From NCBI GenBank assembly GCA_964486625.1, contig CAZANW010000069.1, forward strand, positions 1-9,354: a stretch of DNA of 9,354 bases, in the 5' to 3' direction. This document shows, one piece after another, positions 6,164-9,354 of the stretch; position 1 is the first letter of the stretch; the number at the start of each line of letters is the position of its first letter. The stretch comes from JAWCQZ01 sp964486625 (GTDB taxonomy: Archaea; Halobacteriota; Syntropharchaeia; JACQPP01). Made by a program: the position numbers and the translations under genes. Under the pieces are notes generated by a model. It was not told where the DNA came from and did not search any database. It saw only the letters and a program-made list of their open reading frames with translations.

Positions 6164-6169
6164 TTTTTT
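6164..6169 (+). promoter_or_regulatory. T-tract promoter candidate of the WD40 gene
   Basis: GGTTTTTTCC has its last T 26 nt before the ATG at 6195, the same spacing as in the citrate synthase and pilin-like genes. It is preceded by the small inverted repeat TTGT-GCA-ACAA (6151-6161) and followed by the stem GCGGGC/GCCCGC (6174-6179 with 6186-6191) between the tract and the ATG. Confidence 0.45.
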
Positions 6170-6194
6170 CCGGGCGGGCCCTCTTGCCCGCGAC

Positions 6195-7337
6195 ATGGGA
6201 CGCCCCCGATTCGCGCTGGCCGTAGCCCTCGTGCTCATCCTCGCGCCTCTGGCGGCGGCACAGGAGGCGAAGGTGCTGACCGGCCACACCGGCGCCGTCT
6301 TCTCGGTAGCGTGGAGCCCGGATGGGACGAAGATTGCGTCAGGGTCGCAGGACGGGACGGTGCGCATATGGGACGCGACAACGGGAGGCCTTTTGAAAAC
6401 TCTGAAGGGGCACAACTTCAGTGTTCGCTCGGTTGCCTGGAGCCCGGATGGGACGCGATTGCTCTCTGCATCCGGCGACGGAACGATTCGAATCTGGGAC
6501 CCCTCTACAGGTTCCACCATGCAAACCATGACGGGCCACAGCCTCGACGTGTTCGGTGCTGCGTGGAGTCCCGATGGTGGCCGCATTGCTTCAGGGTCTG
6601 GAGATATGACCGTTCGAATCTGGGACGCTGGAACGGGAGCCCTGCTTCGGACCCTGGAGGGCCATACCAGCTCCGTCAACTCCGTCGCATGGAGCCCCGA
6701 CGGGTCCCGCATCGCCTCGGCGTCCGACGACCTCACGGCTCGCGTCTGGGACATAGCCACCGGTTCCCTTCAGAAGACGTTGAAGAAGCACAACAACTGG
6801 GTGACCTCGGTGGCTTGGAGTCCGGACGGGACCAGAGTGGTTTCGGGGTCCCAGGATGGGAGCGTAATCCTCTGGGACTCCTCCACGGGGGCCTATCTCG
6901 GAACTGTTGCATTTCACTGGGACGCTGTGAACTCCATCGCTTGGAGCCCCGACGGAACCCGCATAGCCGCCGCGTCCAGGGACAAGACGGTGGGCATCTG
7001 GGACTCCTCCAGAGCCCTCAACTTGAGCCTCCTCGCAGAGCCCGCGACCAAGTATCTGAAGAAACTGAGTGGCCACACCAAAGAGGTGCTCTCGGTAGCT
7101 TGGAGCCCCGACGGGACGAAGTTGGCCTCCGGCGGCTTCGACAACACAGTCCGCATCTGGGACTTCTCGGAGAGGGCGAGCCCCGCCCCGGTGGGAAGCC
7201 CGACGCCCGCCCCGGCTTCCGCCCCCCAGTCCGCTCCATCCCCGGGCACCGGGACCGAGACCATCGTCCTGATTGGCATCGGAGGCGCTGCGGGTATCGC
7301 CACAGGGGCCTGGGCTATCAGCCGCAAAAAGAAGTGA
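6195..7337 (+). CDS. Secreted, membrane-anchored seven-bladed WD40 propeller protein
   Basis: The 380 residues form three parts. Residues 1-22 are a signal peptide (Arg near the start, hydrophobic core, Ala-Ala-Ala-Gln end). Residues 27-323 are seven WD40 repeats, each with a GH-type start, SVAWSPDG and IWD. The WD ends fall at 60, 102, 144, 186, 228, 270 and 323: an exact 42-residue period for six blades, then 11 extra residues before the last GH. Blades five and six replace GH by KH and FH. Residues 327-355 are a Pro/Ala/Ser/Thr linker, and 356-375 a membrane helix ending in SRKKK. The propeller is therefore predicted outside the cell, held by the C-terminal anchor. No enzyme domain is present, so it is a binding or scaffold protein with unknown partner. 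The start at 6195 is preferred over ATG 6093 because it gives the signal peptide and fits the T-tract spacing. Its stop abuts the stop of the convergent pilin-like gene. Confidence 0.93.
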   Translation: MGRPRFALAVALVLILAPLAAAQEAKVLTGHTGAVFSVAWSPDGTKIASGSQDGTVRIWDATTGGLLKTLKGHNFSVRSVAWSPDGTRLLSASGDGTIRIWDPSTGSTMQTMTGHSLDVFGAAWSPDGGRIASGSGDMTVRIWDAGTGALLRTLEGHTSSVNSVAWSPDGSRIASASDDLTARVWDIATGSLQKTLKKHNNWVTSVAWSPDGTRVVSGSQDGSVILWDSSTGAYLGTVAFHWDAVNSIAWSPDGTRIAAASRDKTVGIWDSSRALNLSLLAEPATKYLKKLSGHTKEVLSVAWSPDGTKLASGGFDNTVRIWDFSERASPAPVGSPTPAPASAPQSAPSPGTGTETIVLIGIGGAAGIATGAWAISRKKK

Positions 7338-8279
7338 CTACTGCGTCCAGATTGCAAGGACGATCCGGGCCCGGTTGACGTGGAGTTGCTCCACCTTGAG
7401 CCACTCTTGGGCAACTGCGGAGACATCGGCGTCGCTGACGCCCCGGAGCCTCTGGGCCAGTGCGTCCTTCGCCAAGGTCCAGTAGTCCTGCCGGACTTCC
7501 CAGGTGCCGGGCTGGAGGTTGATGTCATTGACTTCCGGGAATCGCCCCTCCCGGGACTTGGAGAAGTTCCACTGGTCGTTCACCACTACATCGAAGACAT
7601 CCTCGTTCACTGGCACCAGGGATACGTGCCCGCTGCGTTTCAGCCGCTCATCCAGCCCCTGCTCCAGTTTCTCGGCCTGAGCGCGGTAGCCGCAAGGCTC
7701 GGGAACGCAGTTGTAGTAGAAGATTTTGACCCGGGCCAAGCTCAGCCGAACCGCTTCGACTGAGGCGTTCAAATGCTTACTTGCGTCCCTTCCTGCTTTG
7801 CCGATGGCATCCTCCATCAACTCACTGAATCCAAGCCCCACCGGCAGCGTCATCACCCTCTCCACCTGCGTCGCCCCCTGCGCCACCGGCGGCCCCACGG
7901 CAAACCTCCACTCCGGCCCCGCCCATGGAACCGGCCTCCAGACCGCGGTCAGGTTGAACCGGTAGCGTGGTCCGAGGAGGCGGGCCAGCGTATCGTTCAC
8001 CGTTCCTTCCAGCCCGGGGTCCCAATCCTTTTCCTCGACCATCTGGGCCAGCAATCTGTCCCCGATGTGCATGCCGAGGTCCCGACCGTCGGGCCTCGTT
8101 GCCAGCATGGCGTCGATGGCCGCCGAGTCGAGCCTCTGGCTCCTCAGTTCCGTGGCCGCCCGGAGGCTCGCCGAACGGGAGAGGGTGCTGAACACCAGGG
8201 CGGCGGCGATGGAGACGAGGACGAGGAAGATGAGGGCGTCGAGGAGGGTCGCGTAGCCGGAATTGGAGCGGGAGGCCAT
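7338..8279 (-). CDS. Pilin-like membrane-anchored surface protein
   Basis: I do not recognise the exact family. The 313 residues begin with a short polar stretch (MASRSNSGYATLLD) and a single hydrophobic helix at about 10-33, the arrangement of archaeal type IV pilin-like or TadE-like proteins, where Gly8-Tyr9 could mark the processing region. The rest is a soluble domain, predicted outside the cell, with two cysteines close together (Cys191, Cys196 in NCVPEPCGY) that could form a disulphide, and four N-x-S/T sites (Asn95, Asn109, Asn171, Asn238) suitable for glycosylation. A Trp-rich stretch lies at 114-124. It has no enzyme motif. ATG 8279 has a T-tract (CTTTTTCC) ending 26 nt upstream. The stop codon touches that of the convergent WD40 gene. 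The pair suggests cell-surface work, possibly pilus or adhesion related, which is inference. Confidence 0.85.
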   Translation of the reverse strand: MASRSNSGYATLLDALIFLVLVSIAAALVFSTLSRSASLRAATELRSQRLDSAAIDAMLATRPDGRDLGMHIGDRLLAQMVEEKDWDPGLEGTVNDTLARLLGPRYRFNLTAVWRPVPWAGPEWRFAVGPPVAQGATQVERVMTLPVGLGFSELMEDAIGKAGRDASKHLNASVEAVRLSLARVKIFYYNCVPEPCGYRAQAEKLEQGLDERLKRSGHVSLVPVNEDVFDVVVNDQWNFSKSREGRFPEVNDINLQPGTWEVRQDYWTLAKDALAQRLRGVSDADVSAVAQEWLKVEQLHVNRARIVLAIWTQ

Positions 8280-8304
8280 CGGAGCAGAGAGAGGCGGCGG
8301 AAGG

Positions 8305-8309
8305 AAAAA
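8305..8309 (-). promoter_or_regulatory. T-tract promoter candidate of the pilin-like gene
   Basis: On the minus strand GCTTTTTCCTT ends its T run 26 nt before the ATG at 8279. The box and its distance equal those upstream of citrate synthase and the WD40 gene, which supports a leaderless transcript. Confidence 0.45.
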
Positions 8310-8430
8310 GCGCTCCGGACGGACCTGCCTTCAGGTCCAGTTCCGCACAATTTCGGTCCGGCAACAGAGGGGGGCCCAGCGCCTGCTTCATCCCCGGGAC
8401 GGGGGCCGTCCTGGGATGGAAGGGAAGACG

Positions 8431-8643
8431 ATGAGTCGAGGCGCACCACTGTCTCGTGAGACTCCGCAAACCCGGACGCTCCGAGTCGGGTCGGCGGGCA
8501 TCCATGGACGCTGGATTATCCTGGCGCTGAACGTCACCGACACCCTTCCCGCCACTGCCACCCACACCCGGGTCACACTGCTCCGCCGGAGATCGGGGTA
8601 CGTGCTGAAGTTGGACCCGGTGGAGTTACCGGTGCCGGTTTGA
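8431..8643 (+). CDS. Possible small protein or gene remnant
   Basis: A 70-residue frame. The part after about residue 20 reads like a beta-rich extracellular segment (GRWIILALNVTDTLPATA, then a Thr/Arg strand and SGYVLKLDPVEL), while the first 20 residues look non-natural and no TATA-like box lies 25 nt upstream. The opposite strand is also open across the same bases with similar codon bias, so the strand is not certain. It may be the end of a decayed surface-protein gene. Confidence 0.2.
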   Translation: MSRGAPLSRETPQTRTLRVGSAGIHGRWIILALNVTDTLPATATHTRVTLLRRRSGYVLKLDPVELPVPV

Positions 8644-8732
8644 AACGAATTGTATGGCCTAACTGCGCTACCTTACCGTTTTGGAGTAGTTGTCCGGAAG
8701 TGTGCAAGGGCCAGGTAGTGGGACCGAGCATG

Positions 8733-8743
8733 TTTTTAATTTT
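8733..8743. terminator. T-rich tract, possible archaeal terminator or upstream promoter element
   Basis: TTTTTAATTTT stands out in the GC-rich sequence. T-rich tracts end archaeal transcripts, so it could terminate any plus-strand transcript from 8431-8643 or insulate the tRNA gene. It could equally be a TATA-like box for an RNA starting near 8763. The sequence alone does not decide. Confidence 0.3.
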
Positions 8744-8774
8744 CGGCTGCGGGAGAGCCCGTCTCCGGAAGAGG

Positions 8775-8780
8775 TTTATA
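8775..8780 (+). promoter_or_regulatory. TATA box of tRNA-Gln
   Basis: TTTATA lies with its centre 38 nt before the tRNA 5' end. With an archaeal start site about 25 nt downstream of the box, transcription would begin near 8803, giving a leader of about 13 nt for RNase P to remove. Confidence 0.6.
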
Positions 8781-8815
8781 CGGGGGAACGGGAGTTATGC
8801 CAAACACGGGTACGA

Positions 8816-8888
8816 AGCCCCGTGGGGTAGTGGTCAATCCTGCGAGGCTCTGGTCCTCGCGACGTCGGTTCGAATCCGGCCGGGGCTA
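8816..8888 (+). tRNA. tRNA-Gln (anticodon CTG)
   Basis: This is a complete 73-nt cloverleaf. The acceptor arms AGCCCCG (8816-8822) and CGGGGCT (8881-8887) pair perfectly, with discriminator A at 8888. The D arm contains GGTAGTGGTCAATCC. The anticodon stem is CGAGG/CCTCG, around the loop CTCTGGT with anticodon CTG at 8850-8852. The variable loop is four bases. The T arm is GTCGG-TTCGAAT-CCGGC, with one G-T pair. The A1:U72 pair is the feature used by archaeal GatDE to recognise tRNA-Gln. CCA is not encoded, and there is no intron. Confidence 0.95.
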
Positions 8889-8904
8889 AACCCAACAAGG
8901 GGAC

Positions 8905-8910
8905 TATAAA
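8905..8910 (+). promoter_or_regulatory. TATA box TATAAA downstream of the tRNA
   Basis: A perfect TATAAA lies 16 nt after the tRNA 3' end. A start site would be expected near 8933, but no convincing start codon lies there; the next gene candidate starts at 9088. It may drive a non-coding RNA or a long leader. Confidence 0.4.
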
Positions 8911-8932
8911 CCCTTCGGGAGGGCCAAGGAGG

Positions 8933-9075
8933 TCCTCCCGCGGGGCCCGCATATCGTCTCCCGTAAGAGGCCAGGGTAGTCCAGACGCTACCGAAAGATG
9001 GCAGGGCTGCCGCGACCCGCTCCCGATGGCGCGCCCGGAAAAACGCACGTCCGATGGGACCTATGTCTAGGATAG
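8933..9075 (+). ncRNA. Candidate structured non-coding RNA or long 5' leader
   Basis: The stretch from the expected start site after TATAAA to the next gene carries several short perfect stems: GGTAG (8975-8979) with CTACC (8988-8992), GGCA (9000-9003) with TGCC (9008-9011), and GGCGCGCC at 9028-9035. No reading frame longer than 25 codons with ATG is present. I see no box C/D pair, no T-arm, and no SRP or RNase P signature, so the class is unknown. The 3' end given is arbitrary. Confidence 0.25.
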
Positions 9076-9087
9076 ATGTGCGAGGGG

Positions 9088-9354
9088 ATGGACGAATTGC
9101 GCCGGGAGAACGGGGAACTCCGGCGAGAACTGGCAGAAGTCAGCGAGCAACTCGCGAGAGCCCTGCGCCGAAGAGGGGCTGGGCGCCTCCGCCCCGCCGA
9201 GAGCGCCGAGGCCCGCGAGAAAGCGCGCCCCGAGGAGGGGGTTCGTCCCGGCCTGGGTCAAGGCGACCCTCCACAAAATCGGCGACTACGCGTGCTTGGG
9301 GGGCTGCGGGACCTTCTCCGCCCCCGACCCCGCCATCCACGGCAGCCCCTTCGG
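9088..9354 (+). CDS. Start of an unrecognised protein, frame broken at a G run, cut by the window edge
   Basis: From ATG 9088 the first frame gives a natural charged helix (MDELRRENGELRRELAEVSE and on) for about 50 residues. After the five-G run at 9237-9241 this frame loses its GC-rich third positions, while the next frame (+1) becomes strongly coding from 9242: FVPAWVKATLHKIGDYACLG, then Gly-Cys-Gly and a Pro/His-rich end, with two Cys in a CxxxC arrangement. Removing one G joins both parts into one 88-residue reading. The cause may be a sequencing or assembly error, a real frameshift mutation, or programmed +1 shifting. A coiled-coil N-terminus followed by a Cys-containing domain recalls some transposases and small zinc proteins, but I cannot assign a family. 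Confidence 0.5.
   Translation, partial: MDELRRENGELRRELAEVSEQLARALRRRGAGRLRPAESAEAREKARPEEGVRPGLGQGDPPQNRRLRVLGGLRDLLRPRPRHPRQPLR

Larger units (their letters stand above)
8280..8815. other. Long stretch without a confident gene between the pilin-like gene and tRNA-Gln
   Basis: The first 40 bases hold the pilin-like promoter. From 8320 to 8645 both strands are open, with similar GC-rich third positions, and no frame shows a family motif; the best candidate is listed at 8431-8643. From 8645 to 8815 the sequence is less GC-rich and non-coding: a TTTTTAATTTT tract at 8733-8743, a GGAGA/TCTCC hairpin at 8752-8766, and the tRNA promoter. Confidence 0.5.

Noticed and set aside
6093..6194. Earlier ATG for the WD40 protein
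   Set aside because: It would put 34 non-natural residues before the signal peptide and would ignore the T-tract spacing to ATG 6195.
6056..6760. 234-codon repetitive open frame antisense to the WD40 gene
   Set aside because: Its repeats follow from the 126-nt period of the WD40 blades; it has no independent motif and lies opposite a clear gene.
6280..7165. Regular 126-nt repeat spacing, considered as a tandem or CRISPR-like array
   Set aside because: The period equals the 42-residue WD40 blade and the copies are diverged in codon choice, so it is protein repeat structure.
8658..8672. Minus-strand GGTAGCGCAGTTAGG looks like a tRNA D arm
   Set aside because: No T arm (GTTCRANNC) or matching acceptor stem follows at the right distance, so it is not a tRNA gene; chance similarity or at most a tiny remnant.
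8816..8888. tRNA-Gln as an integration site for a mobile element
   Set aside because: No repeat of the tRNA 3' end and no integrase are present in the window.
8998..9075. 25-codon ATG frame downstream of TATAAA
   Set aside because: Too short, Pro/Gly-rich and without a fitting promoter distance; chance open frame.

Overview
The window looks like a piece of a GC-rich archaeal chromosome. The archaeal call rests on TATA-like boxes or T-tracts lying about 25-28 nt upstream of most start codons, with no Shine-Dalgarno sequence between (the pattern of leaderless transcripts); on a tRNA-Gln gene without an encoded CCA and with an A1:U72 end pair; and on a short pilin-like N-terminus. The strong GC bias at third codon positions would fit one of the high-GC lineages of Thermoplasmatota, but that placement is inference.

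Left part (1-3344): a GC-rich non-coding stretch with hairpin-forming GAGCGNAGCGAG repeats; a COG2159-type amidohydrolase on the minus strand; a divergent short-chain dehydrogenase that shares a single central TATA element with it; and a 463-residue coiled-coil protein built from a 124-residue duplication.

Middle part (3331-5903, minus strand): a metabolic group read in the order HxlR-type winged-helix regulator, citrate synthase, stand-alone CBS-pair protein, precorrin-2 dehydrogenase-like protein. The last three are packed tightly (0 and 6 nt gaps) and must be co-transcribed. Two palindromes upstream of the regulator are good operator candidates. The group suggests control of entry into the citrate cycle, perhaps with adenylate sensing by the CBS protein, next to a step of siroheme/haem synthesis.

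Right part (6195-8279): two cell-surface genes facing each other with no base between their stop codons. One is a secreted, C-terminally membrane-anchored seven-bladed WD40 propeller. The other is a protein with a pilin-like N-terminal membrane helix.

Far right (8280-9354): a long stretch with no confident gene, then tRNA-Gln(CTG) with its own TATA box, then a second TATAAA box followed by a hairpin-rich non-coding stretch, then the start of an unrecognised protein whose reading frame breaks at a run of five G. No CRISPR array, insertion sequence or defence system was seen. The most unusual signals are the promoter geometry, the anchored WD40 propeller, the operator palindromes and the broken edge gene.
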